Source: Heterocephalus glaber | Taxonomy: Eukaryota > Chordata > Mammalia > Rodentia > Bathyergidae | Length of the DNA stretch: 64,000 nt | Assembly: GCF_000247695.1 (NCBI RefSeq) | Contig: NW_004624777.1 | Coordinates: forward strand, 271,532 to 335,531 | Direction of reading: 5' to 3' | Part shown: piece by piece, positions 11,223 to 22,989 of the stretch | How positions within the stretch are numbered: the stretch's first letter is position 1 | Layout: every line of letters begins with the position of its first letter | Notes under the pieces: generated by a model | Databases searched by the model: none | Told to the model about the DNA's origin: nothing | What the model saw: the letters and a program-made list of their open reading frames with translations, nothing else | Made by a program: the position numbers and the translations under genes

Positions 11223-14200
11223 CATGCGTGCAGAAATAATTATGAAAAAGGCCCAAGGAAATTGGAATAAATGTTTCCATCTGACGAAAGGACAAATCAG
11301 AAAGAAAAAGGATGTTGGATAGAGAGACCATGCCCATCTTGGGGGAAAGAACAGCCCTGGAAAACTGAGATGTGGGGATTCCAACCCAGAAAAGTCAGGA
11401 AAGGCAGCTCAGAAACAAAGTTTACTTAAGGTCAGTCCCAACTCTACCTACTTAATGCAAATAAATTGTTCAAATAACACATTTGATTCCCTCAGCAACT
11501 CTTTCCTGAGACAAATATCACTCATAATCTTCTAGTCTGAACTATCAAAGAACTAAGCAAAGCATCAGCTTTCAGAAAATTCTTTCATCTCAGTGGAACA
11601 TCTAAAATGTTCCTTAACTTTGGTCAATACCTGACTAATGGTTTAAGATTACTAGATAAATAAACTAAAAGCTAGATGTTCTAATGACAACTTTTAACCA
11701 TTTCTGCATCCTTTTATAATTTTGTAATGATCTACTTTTTAAATGGCATAAAAAGTTTTAATTTTATGTTTCAACTGAGGAATAGTGTAGCTTATGTATT
11801 ATGCTTTTGCTCTGCATAAATGATTTTTAAATTTATTTAAATGCCTTACTTCTTCGAGATAAGAAATTAATACCACCCGTGAGTGCTCATTATGTGCCAA
11901 CTCTGGCACTAAGATAATTAAGATAAATAGTTTAGGATGAATAGGAACTATTTCAGAACATTTTCATGTGAAAATGACTCTAAAGAAAATGTGTTTAGGA
12001 GTTTTGGAACAAGGTCACAGCCCAACATCCCTTCCTCTTCCTGTCACACATATATACAGGGACCAATGTGTTGACTCAAACCTAACTTAAGTAACTTATA
12101 CTTCTTGTACCCTTAGCATCTGAACATTGGATTTGATAATTATCTAGTACAAAACTTTATTGAACACCTTGAAATGTATGCATATCTATTATTAAAGCAT
12201 TTGACTGGTTGTGTAAAGAGATTTTTGGTGTCATCAAAAATGGTGCTTATCCTGCATTGTATGTACTTACTTAACAAAATTACTAGTACTAAGAACAGAA
12301 GGCCAGGAAAATGATTTTAATGTAGTTTCTATTGTTCTTAAATGTATGCTGTTTTTAATACATATACAGTTCTCACCTAGAGGCTAGATATGCTTATACA
12401 TTTTTGACCTCCTTTCAGTTAGTAAAAATATATATATTTTTTTCATTCCAGTGACACTGGAAAATTTCCCATGTTTCTTAGCCATTTTATTATCATTTTT
12501 TGTTATTTTAATGTCTACTTATTTCTCTTCTACATATGCCTTTTAATAAAATAATGGGAAAGCGTATTTGTTATTACATTTTCTTTATATATTACATATA
12601 TCACTTTTTGGGTCATATTGTCATCAACAATTTTCCCAAGTTACAACTTACTTTTTGCTTTTTGGTTATTTGTTTTAATTTCAAATTTTTATGATTTAAC
12701 TTTTTATGTATCAAACAGACTTTGTATGATCTAAGTCCAGAATTACTTCTTTAGTTATTTAATTTGAAGAGGTCATTAGCTGAAATTTGACAGCAGATAT
12801 AAAACTCTCCTACCGTGGTCTCTCAGGAGAAAGAGACATTTTAAATAAATAAATAAACAAGTGCTTTGTTTTCAGAGCACAGTCAGTGTTAATTTTGATA
12901 TCTGAAAATGAACATCCTATAATTTCCATGTATTATTCAAACATAGAGAAGTGTCTGCATACATAATCAAATGGTCTGCACTGGGTAAAATCTGGACTCA
13001 TTTGACAAACTAGTATGGAGCAATCTTTATAGCTTTCGACTCATTTTCTCTAATTGAAGAGAAATTTACATATAATCACAGTTGCAGCATGAAATAGAAG
13101 AAATCTATTTTAATCACTATTTCCTTTTGAAAGCTATGTATTACAGCTTTAAAGTATCTATAGCTCTATAAAATTACCATTATTATACACAAATATTCAA
13201 AATACTATTGAAATTATATTGTGATGTTATTCAAAATGACTGTTTTATTATGTATATTCCATATCATATTCTCCATGTCTACATCGTCTTGCTTGAACTA
13301 AAATGCCTTCTTTTCTCAAAATATACTTATGCTCTATTATTAAATTTTGAGGTTGGTATTATGATCTTTTCTGTTATTTGTTTAATAAAGACTGAAAATA
13401 AAATAGTGTACATTTTAAATAAATACTTTTAAATTTAAAAGTTGAGATTTGTTGGGCCAAACTCAACACTTTTAGATATTATTAATATATTGGATTACCA
13501 TGGAAAAGTTATTTGAAATTAGAATTTGAACTTTTTAAATGTATCAAAGACAATGTCTGCTTTCTGAATTATCTTTAATTATGGGACTTCTTAGTCTAAA
13601 GGTACATGTACATAATCAGAATTCTGGTTCTTGAGTCACATTGTTGGGCTTACTTTTTACATGAATTACTTTTTACAGAACTTTCAGTGATAAGCAGCAC
13701 TCCTTATATATATTCCCACTCCTGGAAGCTACATACAGATATGGTGGGCACTCAACCAATGTTTGATGAATGTATGGCTATCTACACAAATTGATGTAGG
13801 CATGTTTGAAATGCCTGCCTAAACCTAAATGTTAATTGGACTTTTCTTCTTCTGTCATTTTGATGAGCTTATTAAGATTTGGGTAGCAGAGTTTATTCTA
13901 GGGTATGCAAGGATGCAGAAGCAGAACTTTCAGAAAGTAGTGCACATCTTACACAATTAACTTCCCCCATGATGTCCACCGTTATGATAGCAGGAGGGAA
14001 TGTTGTTTTTCATTCAAAGGACATTTCAATATTTCTAATTAACCAAAGATCTAGATGGTAGACCCCCAAATCATGGTCAAAATTAGCATTCTAAGTACAA
14101 TCTGGAGGCTCAGAGAACTAAAGAGGCATGCCCATCGGATTTCAGTACTGCTTCTTATAAGAAAGGATCCTAAAATTCTCTATGCTGAGTTTACAACTCT

Positions 14201-16220
14201 AAGTTGACATGTGATTCTCTTCTGCTGTGCCCAGAGATCATGACTGTCTTATTCCAACATGCCAATCATTTTAGGCTTATATTGAATATTAGATTTTAAA
14301 ATACATAAATTGTTTTAACACTACTGGTCTGTGTAAAATTATAAGCCATTTATGCAAGTTTTATAAGAATAAAAGGAAGTTCAAATTTAAACGTGTGTAT
14401 GTGTAAAAAATGAAGAATATTTCTACTTAAAATGATGAATCAATTTCTACAAACGACATCTATAAGAATATCAATTTTCAGCAAACCAGGGTGAGAGGGT
14501 AGTGGTATAGGAAATAAAAGAGAGTGTGTTAAGTAACCTTTTGGCAGGAAAAGTATTTCTAGTTTTTGAGCCATTTAATTCTAGATTGTTGAAGTGAAAT
14601 TTTGAAGTGATTTGCAATGTATATATTATAGCATGTCTTTTTATCCCCCTACAGATTTAATATTTCCTCTTCATTTTCCCCTCCTAGTTTCATAGTTCTT
14701 CATGAACCATATGTACTCCTTCAAAGAAAGAAAAACAATTTTACTCTCTTGATAGAAATCTGCCTGAGGCTTTGGTATTAACAGCACAATTTGGTTCATC
14801 TAATACTAGGCTGGGAAAATGTTTCATAATTTTACTATTAAAACACTCCTGTCTTGAAAGTTCTGAAATCAAGTGGAATACATAGTTTCTTGTCCTTCAA
14901 ATGGGCAAATAAAACAGGCAGATGCTGTGTCAAAATTGACTCCTGTTCATAAACGGAGTAGAAGTGCCCTCTGGCCCCTCGCTGATGACTCAACTACCTT
15001 GTAAGTGACATTGAATGTTATAAATGGCAAATTGTAAAAGCCATTAACAAAAACTTTTGTTTTAAAGTCAACTTTTCTTTCATCTCTGATCTCTGCCTTT
15101 GGTTTAGATACAGAGTAGCAGGTTTAGAATAGAAATACTCAATATAGGAGACACATGGAGTCTCATTTGAATACTGCTCTTTGAGATTCCTCATGGTGTT
15201 AACAAAGTTAAGGGATACCCTGGGAACTGTCTGCTGGGATGATGGCTCATGGACAGAGCTACTTGGTTTATAAAACCAATAAAATCAATGATATCAAATA
15301 TTTACAGAAGGAATACATAGATCCAGCAAGCAATATGATTTCATTTCATTGCTCAGAAATAGTGCACTTTCAGGGATGGTAAGCTCCAACAAATTGGGTT
15401 TAGTTTGCTTTTAGTACATATTTTACTTCCTAACACACATTCAAATTCAGCCTATGGTATAAATCAATGCACACCTTGTATTTAGATTTTAAAGAAAATC
15501 ACTTAAAATAAGCTTCCGACCATTTAAATTACATTATGATCCTAAATTTATAATCATTCTGATTCAATAAAAAAGAGAACTAACTTTATTTCCTAAAGTC
15601 ATTGTTCTCAGTATCAGTGGTTGATCCCATCCAAAGGCTGCCATCAATCAGTCCATCGAATAGTTCTACTTATAAAATGTTTCACGAGACTTTCAAGGTT
15701 AAGGGCTCTTTGTCTCTAGATTGGTTAATATCACTGTAAACCCAGAATAAAAGTAATTTTTTAAAAAGCTGAGTTTGCCTGTTGAAACAATTCAAGCTAA
15801 TCCCCACCTTCTGAGGTATTTTTTCTAATTGATAGATATACAATATCGATAAACTTAAATGTCTCAAATATGAGAGCAGATGATCATTTTTGCTGTTGGA
15901 CAAGGCCAATACAAGGAGAGTGGGAAATAATTGGTTTCCTATCACACTGTATTCCTCAGGTCAGCTACTTTTAATGGCAGTGAATTTGGGGAAACACAGT
16001 GTATAGAGAGAACCTCGCTGACTTATCTTCTCTTTACCTCTATAGAAAGGCAAAACTGGTATATGTTTTAGGAGAAAATGGGAGGCACAAAGGGAGAGAT
16101 AAAAAAGGGACATAGAAAAACAATATACAATTGGAATAAGGGTGATTATACCATTTATTCACATCTATTTGGTCTACTGCACCTACTACAGGCCATTTCT
16201 GTGTACATGGGATGGTGGAA
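11223..16220. other. Intergenic, mostly unique AT-rich sequence
   Basis: No gene was found. Possible old fragments are an L2/MIR-like 'tcattatgtgccaactctgg' near 11888 and an L2 3' end near 13690-13785 ('tgggcactcaaccaatg'). The remainder shows no recognised repeat, and its open frames of up to about 87 codons lack any motif. Confidence 0.5.
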
Positions 16221-16224
16221 AATA

Positions 16225-16960
16225 TCATTTTTGATACAGAGATCCACCTTTCCTATCATTAAAGAATTCATGTTCAAGCTGAGATGAAGACAAGCAAACA
16301 TCTCATCATATGCAAAATGATAAGTACAACAAAAGCTATGTGCTATGTGCACAATAGAACATCTAGGGAAGGCTGTGTAGAGGGGAGGGCATCCTAGCCA
16401 AGTTTAATGTTTAGTTAGAAACTAGTTAGAGAAAGAAATGATGAGTGGCATTCCAGGCAGTGGAAGGGCTTGGGAAAACTCAAAGAACTATGAGGGAATC
16501 ATGGATTGTTTGATGAGCTTCAAATAATTCACAGCATAATGTATGGTGTGAGGAAAAGCAAGAGGTGAAGCTGGAGGTAGAAGAGTACCTAAATGATGAA
16601 AAGTTTTGTGTACTGTGCTAAGAACTCCATATTTTACCCTAAAGGTAACTGGAAATCTTTGCTGAAGTTTAATGATCACTTTTGAAAGCCCCAAAGACTA
16701 TTTTGGAACAATAGATGGAAGCAGGGTGATGTGTAGGAGGTTATTGGAGTCCTACTTACAAAGGATGATCAGGACCTGTACAGATGTGGTAAAGTGTGGG
16801 AGACCAAGAGAAGTAGACTAGGAGGACTTGATAGAATTTAAGGTCTGATGATCTTGATAAAGATATTTAAATAACAATTGCTGTGGTAGTTGAAGATATA
16901 GAAGTAACTAATTGCATCCATAGGGAGTCTGTAGAATGGAGAACAAATTGTATTCCAGAA
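16225..16960 (+). repeat. L2 LINE 3' region, decayed
   Basis: The order of segments follows the 3' part of L2: 'gaattcatgttcaagctgag', 'gggaaggctgtgtagagg', 'ggcattccaggcagtgg', 'gcaagaggtgaagctgg', 'tactgtgctaagaactcc', and a final 'tggaagcagggtgatg'. L2 is an ancient LINE, inactive in placental mammals. This is one of the longer fossils in the window, about 700 bp. Confidence 0.6.
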
Positions 16961-17139
16961 AGAATTTCTGATACCTGTGACATCTTTAAAGAAAATCATT
17001 CTTGCTCCTACCTTTCCCTATTCTTTCTGATCATTTAAAAAGTAAGCACAATACACAAAAATAAATAAGTGAACTGAAGTATTGAGAAAATCATAACAAA
17101 TATGTTTGAATACTTGTATTTATTGGATAACTACAACAT

Positions 17140-17310
17140 TTCTAGTTGTATTATCTGCAGTAATGCTCACTGGGGACTTGTAAATAAGAAATACTGTGAT
17201 TTCATTTTTAGATGGTAGAAGAAAGTGAGAGAAATTGAATCCCAAGTCATACATTTAGTACACGGTGCAGCTGAGATACAGAACCTCAGGTGCCACATTC
17301 ATCTTTATGG
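17140..17310 (-). repeat. MIR SINE fragment, antisense
   Basis: 'gaatcccaagtcatacatttag' and the surrounding order resemble the reverse complement of the MIR core. Strongly diverged. Confidence 0.4.
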
Positions 17311-19185
17311 TGTGGCAATTGGATTCTACTGTGAAATATGAAATAACAAACATAATCCTGCACTATTAGTCCCATTGTTAGCAAGCAATCAGTATTTCTG
17401 TAACCTGGACTACTTGCCTTGCTAATTACCTTGGGGTTCAGTGAACTCTCTCAAATCATTCACTTTATGTTTTCTCATTGTATTATACTTAATAATCCAT
17501 TATTGTCTGAAGTGGCTTACAAATAGAGTGTACGTGTGTCCATAAACCAGTACATAAGTAGAAAAGGTCTTTATCCTCATAGATCATACCTAAGGATAGA
17601 GGCAAACTAAAAAATAGATGCAAGACTGCTTCATAGCCTCCATTAAAAAGACAATTATAGTGAAGTTTTACCAGGGGGAGTATTATTTAGATATATAAAA
17701 TCCGCATTCTTAAGTAATATTTCTGTGGCTCAGAATACTTGTGAATCATAAATGTAGGGTTTTTTTTTTTTTTTTTTAAGTAGGAGGAGGGTTGAAGTAA
17801 AGGAGCAATGAATGAGGTTTCCTTTTTCTACAAATACACTGCTCCAGAGGGGTCTCTTCCAATGAAATTGAAGGGAATAGGAATTGTGGCTTCTAGGAAT
17901 CCTGTTAACAAGGGTTACCAGTTATACTAGTACATGTTTATTCAGGGCTAGATTTTCAGATCGGCAAAGCTATGAAATGAATTAAGGACTATAGATTTCT
18001 TATAGACAATCATTTTCTCATTTCATATTTACATTGGACCACCCATAAATTATGCACAATATGGCACACTTTATCTAATTTACATAAAATTATCTTTGGT
18101 TTTTGTGATTACCTGGGAAATAATTTTTTTGGGACATTAAACATGTTCAGCATCCCACATTTGCCTGAGAGTTGTCAAAAGCCAAGTAAAGTTCCATTTT
18201 ACTTATGTTGATGTCCAAAATATTATTGATTATATTACATGTTATCTTTAAAACATCAGAAATATTTCTAAAATTATATGAAATCTTTTTGTCTGACTTT
18301 CAGAGTAGAATATAAAACTAATATTAGTGAAGTGACTTATGTAGGCATTGTGTTTCTTAAGAGCCATAAGGTTAAAAAGGAGGACTGAAGTATAATAATC
18401 ATAGGAGAGGAAAACTTCCTGCCTTCTTAGGGTCTGTGGCTGTTCTGAGAATTAACACTCACATAAAGCAGATGAATAGGAGAAAATCATATAAACATAT
18501 TTAGCATTTTTATGTTTACATAAGAATCTTCAAAATGAAAATGAAGATGTGAGGAAGCCACTAGGTCCCCAAGAGCACATAACTTTTTACAGAAAGAGCA
18601 ATAAGCTGTGGGGATATGATAGAACAAAGGGATTGTTAGTAATAAATTGTGGAAAGAGATTAGGAAACTTATGGGGGAAGAGAAGAGTCCTTTCAGCAGA
18701 TTTGCTTGCACCTACTGGGTGTGGGCTCCCAGTCTCTGAGAGGTGAGAATGACTCTCTTTTTGGGACAAGGAAGCACTTTTCTTGTGAGAAATGTTATGA
18801 TTTACTGTTAGAAAGCAATGGGACAATCAGACAGCCCCTTCTGCCTCTGCTGTTTTCCATGTGCCTTCAGTTCAAAATAATCAATAAGCCAAAATGAGGT
18901 ATTTTAGGGCAGCATGTTCTGATCCCCTTCCTAATATAATTTGACTTTTCAGTATTTTGAGATGAAGATTTTCATTCTATGCAGTAAATTCATTTTAGTC
19001 ATCTGAATTGTAATTTTTTAAAATCAAGGAGAAAACACTTAAGAATGAAAAACTCAAAAATTCCTTTACCTTAAATATGTTTTCTCAATAAAAATGCTAT
19101 CAATGAATTTGATTTTCTAATGTAGAACAAACTATTTCACCATTATTATCAATATTGTAAATAAAAATTATGTTGCCCTTATTTT
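17311..19185. other. Intergenic; T18 tract and an LTR-like block
   Basis: An 18-T homopolymer sits at 17760-17777. The block 18390-18930 is more GC-rich, with several open frames on both strands, and reads like an old LTR ('aataagccaaaatgaggtat' near its end), but no family could be named. No coding evidence. Confidence 0.4.
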
Positions 19186-19189
19186 ATAT

Positions 19190-19325
19190 GCTTTCCCACA
19201 AGAAAGTACAACCTGCAAGCTTCATAATGGCAGAGACTCTCTTCATTCTTTTCCCACTTGAATTACCAGTGTCCGTTAGAATCCTGACCCATTGTTGGTT
19301 CTTTGGTTGAATGAATGAATTAAAC
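19190..19325 (+). repeat. L2 LINE 3' terminus
   Basis: 'caagcttcataatggcagag', 'ttgaattaccagtgtcc' and 'ggttgaatgaatgaatt' match the L2 3' end layout, which finishes in GAATGAATGAAT repeats. Confidence 0.55.
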
Positions 19326-19798
19326 AGATTTTCATAGTTCAGAAAATGGTTTACATTTGTGGTTTTTCATATTCATTCTGCTTCTGCAGCAAATTATATG
19401 TCTTCTATAACTTATATACTAAGGCACCTCACCCAAGTAAACATGCCTGCAGAAGATGTTGTGGGCATCCAGCCTCTGTTGTGGTGGGGCAGTACTTCTG
19501 GAGATACATGCAGGGTTTTGTGAGGAATGTTGTGGTCATTATGCTTACCTAGTTTATTCTAGCAAATCAAAATATATTTTGAGAGTATCCTGGTAATTTT
19601 GGTCTCATTTATCACTGTGTACCATCTTTTCTCAGAACAGCGTTCTGTTGCTGTTTTTGCAATAATACAATTCTTTAGCTGCCAATGAATTGTAGTACTA
19701 TTTTCTGTGTAAAAATTAGGAATTTTCTAGGTCTTTAAAATTCATGCTTTCAGCATCTTTGTCTCCATGTAGCACTGTATAAGTACATTCTACTTTAG
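19326..19798. other. Unassigned intergenic sequence
   Basis: No gene or repeat recognised. The 68-codon frame at 19346-19552 has no motif. Confidence 0.5.
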
Positions 19799-20012
19799 GA
19801 AGGGAAAGGAATAAATATGAGAAAAGAAAAAAATGGAAATAAAGTCGTTGTAAATAGCGAGGGGTGGAGGAGTTGAAGGGAGGGCAGGAGAATGAGGAAA
19901 AAATAAGAACCAAGATATATCATGTAAATGTACAAATTCCCAATGATGAATGTCATCACACTGTATACCTATAATGTACCAATAAACTTACTGAATAATA
20001 ATAAAAAAGAAT
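19799..20012 (+). repeat. L1 3' UTR end, 5'-truncated
   Basis: A polypurine stretch is followed by 'aagaaccaagatatatcatg', 'caaattcccaatgatgaatg' and 'aatgtaccaataaactta', then an A-rich tail. This is the same terminus as the copies near 42.1 and 53.9 kb and the reverse complement of those near 9.3 and 63.7 kb. AATAAA lies within the last 30 bp. Confidence 0.8.
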
Positions 20013-20015
20013 GAG

Positions 20016-20020
<5 letters not shown>

Positions 20021-20052
<32 letters not shown>
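20021..20052. repeat. (CA)16 microsatellite
   Basis: Sixteen uninterrupted CA units lie just downstream of the A-rich tail of the preceding L1, a common place for microsatellites to arise. Confidence 0.95.
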
Positions 20053-20054
<2 letters not shown>

Positions 20055-20130
20055 GAAATTCCAAACAAATTGTGGTGGTTGGAGAAATAACAAGAAACTC
20101 ATCTTTAAATGACTTCAAAAAAGAACTGAA

Positions 20131-20177
20131 ACTATTTGGTATTTATTCCTAAAATGTACCAATAAACTTAATGGGAA
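20131..20177 (+). repeat. Very short L1 3' end insertion with target duplication
   Basis: Only about 45 bp of L1 terminus is present ('aaaatgtaccaataaactta' plus A tail). It is bracketed by a perfect 14-bp direct repeat, AAAAAAGAACTGAA, at 20117-20130 and 20178-20191, which shows an independent, extremely 5'-truncated insertion. Confidence 0.75.
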
Positions 20178-20191
20178 AAAAAAGAACTGAA

Positions 20192-20754
20192 GCCAGTGTA
20201 AGGAAATGGAAAAGAGACCAATGTTTTCTAAATTCAAATATTACCTTTTGAAATAAAGAAGACAAGTATTTTTATTTACCTTCATTATATAGTTTCATAT
20301 AGCTGTTGATTCTCTTTTAAAAGGTTCAGCATCTTTCCCCCACCAATTATGTAACATGGTTATTATAAAGAACAATAAAAGATTTTTGTCACCACGAAGT
20401 TTTCAAGGGAATTAATTTGATTATTCAGAAGTCATTTTGCTTATTTGATGCCATCCTGGGTTATATCCCAGTTCCTGACCAAAATAATGATTATCAAACT
20501 GCTGGGTCAGGCTCTGCATAGCTGAAAAGGATTTTTGGAAAAGTAGATCAATTGTAATCTAAAAATTGCCATTCATGTATCTGTTTTAAGATAATGTCTA
20601 TTGCTTTACTTGAATAATACATTCTTACTAATAAAGCATGCAAATGATACAGAAAAGTATAATTAAAAATTAAGATTACTCAAATTTATAACACTTCAAA
20701 AACTAACAAATAATAATAAGAAAGAAACATGACTTCCAGATTAGATCCATATAG
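20192..20754. other. Unassigned intergenic sequence
   Basis: No gene or repeat recognised in this AT-rich stretch. Confidence 0.5.
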
Positions 20755-20960
20755 TTATGGGTCCTGGTTACACAGTAATTCTTGTTCCCTGCGTGACCTA
20801 GAGAAACATATCCAACCTCAATGAGTCTCAATTCCCTCACTCACATAATGGGAATACAATAATACCTACCTTATTGGTTTATGAATAGGATTTAAAATGT
20901 TATTGCAGATAAAGAATTTAGCATGGCTCTTCACATATAAGGCACCTTGGAAAACTATAT
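20755..20960 (+). repeat. MIR SINE, + strand
   Basis: The MIR core order is visible: a 'gcgtgacctagagaaac' segment (consensus TGACCTTGGGCAAGT), 'ctcaattccctcactcacat', 'aatgggaatacaataatacc', and a final 'tttagcatggctcttcacat'. Confidence 0.6.
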
Positions 20961-22170
20961 GCTATCATTAAGGGAGAGATATTGGGAATTTTAAATCCTT
21001 TCCATATGTGTTCAAATTGTGTATATGCTACAAAAGATTTTTAAAAAAGAGTAGGGCCATGCGCTATCTACTAGTATAAATCCCGACACAATTTGATGGT
21101 TGCCCTGGAAGAGATAAATGTTTGCTCCTGGAACAAATCTAGGATTTCTAGATGGTATCAGAAAAGAATAATTGAATGGAAATGCCAAAATACAGACTGA
21201 CAGATGATCTTGAAAGATTAGTTATATTTCTGCATTCTAATTTTTCCATGGTGCAGCTGATTTTTTCTCTGTTCATACACATCCTGGTCACTATTCTTCT
21301 CACTTAAGAGATTGACTAGTCTGAAATTTGCTAAAACCTTAGTCCTTCTGTGTACATGCATGCATGCCTGCACATGGGTGTGTTTGTGTGTGTGTGTACA
21401 AGATGTGTCTTTTCCTTAAAGAGTCATTATAATAGTGAAGTGAGGGAATATGGCCCTCCAGTTTTGGGATGACATTGGGAAGTGTAATAAAATTGGAAAA
21501 CAAGATGGCATACCTCATGAAACATTAAACTAATACATTCTTAATGACTAGGAATAACTATGTTCAAGTACCAAATCATTCTCCAAAATTGATCAATAAC
21601 ATAAAAAGTTAATGTATAAGGAAGAAGATAAATGTATTTTCATTACAGTCTAAAAACATTTTAATAAAATTCTTATTTAAAAATTAACTATTTTCCCTTT
21701 AGTAAAGACAAGGAATATGAATGTTTAAATGTACCAGGTCAGAGTATATTATGGATATTTATAAAAATGAGATATGCAAGCACACAATGACATAGAAAAG
21801 TTTCTATAATCATTTTTTAAAAAGCACAAAAGAGAATAGTAATATAAGTTGGCTAATGTGAAAAAATATAATTATGTGGATTTTAAGTCTTATGTCTTTA
21901 ATAGTTTATAACTTTAGTGATTTTTCTTTATATATGCAATTTTAAAATTTAACCAGAATATTCCTAGGTTTGAGTCTCTCTTCTTGATTTTTGCCTAGAA
22001 AATCATAAATGCCTTCATCCTGCGTACATAGGTCATTTTTCAGCTTAGTTTTCTTCTATTCTGTCTTTGATTTTCTTTTCCTCAACATAGCATGATGGGC
22101 AGTGAAAAAGCAGGAAAGAAAACCGCAGACTTGTTTTGGAATGATGCTGCAATAATTGCTAACATATATA
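20961..22170. other. Intergenic, short GT repeat
   Basis: A GT-rich tract lies at about 21377-21400. Nothing else is recognised. Confidence 0.5.
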
Positions 22171-22174
22171 GAGG

Positions 22175-22345
22175 CTCTCTACATGTCAAGTTGTTGTAAT
22201 ACTTTATGTTCTCACTTGGAGCCTTTGAAGTAGGTGTTATAATTACCTACATTTTACAGATTAGAAAATTGAGGCATAGAGCTGATTGGCAACTTGCTCA
22301 AGTGGTCAAACTTAAAGAAGGCCCAGGTTTGAACCTAAGTGTTTT
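22175..22345 (-). repeat. MIR SINE, antisense
   Basis: 'gtaggtgttataattacc', 'cattttacagattagaaaat', 'tgaggcatagagctgattgg' and 'cccaggtttgaacc' are the reverse complement of the MIR body, including its tRNA-derived B-box end. Confidence 0.75.
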
Positions 22346-22773
22346 GACATGAGTCTACACTACAATTAAACATTTACCTGAGAACTTCCTTGTAGTTGCC
22401 CCATATCCTATACCTGACTTTCTGTCTTCCAAATTTTTATCTGTTCTTTTATTTGTTGCTTTTAGAGGAGGGTGGAGGATAACTTTTCTCTTCAAGTTCA
22501 GGGAGAATTACAACTTATTCTCACTATTGACTTAGTTTTAAAAACTATCACTTCAACTTGTTATTTCCTCTAGTATACATTTTAAAATCCACTGTTATGT
22601 TTTTTAAGAATAAATTGAAGATTTTTCTTATGACAAGTGTCTCACATTTAATTGCATCCTGTCTTTTTCTCGTGTATATGACAGTTAGACCCCTATTATG
22701 ATGCAGCAAGTTGTACTTAGTAATGCATGCAGTATTGGAAGTGAGTTAAGTATAGTGCTAGAATAACTAGGAA

Positions 22774-22893
22774 TCTCTCTCCCGCCTCCCTTTCCCCCTC
22801 CCTTTTTCTCTCTTCCCTTCCTCTCCTTCCCATTTCTCTCCTCCCCTCTCCCTCTCTATCCCTCCCTTTCTCCTTCCCTCCTTCTCTCTTTCA
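22774..22893. repeat. C/T-rich homopyrimidine tract
   Basis: About 120 bases are nearly all C or T on the + strand (CTCTCTCC, CCCTCCCTTT and similar blocks). It borders a degraded SINE. Confidence 0.9.
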
Positions 22894-22919
22894 GTGCCAG
22901 AAATCAAACAATGATTTAC

Positions 22920-22985
22920 AAAAGGCTGGAGATATATATCTCAGTCTGAAGGCCTCAGTTGAGTCCTCCATACAACAACAAAATA
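22920..22985 (+). repeat. Degraded ID-type SINE
   Basis: 'aaaggctggagatatatatc', 'tcagtctgaaggcctcag' and 'ttgagtcctccatac' resemble an ID SINE with an internal deletion and a mutated B box, followed by an A-rich stretch. It is older than the copies at 1.7, 33.7, 34.0 and 45.6 kb. Confidence 0.5.
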
Positions 22986-22989
22986 AGGA

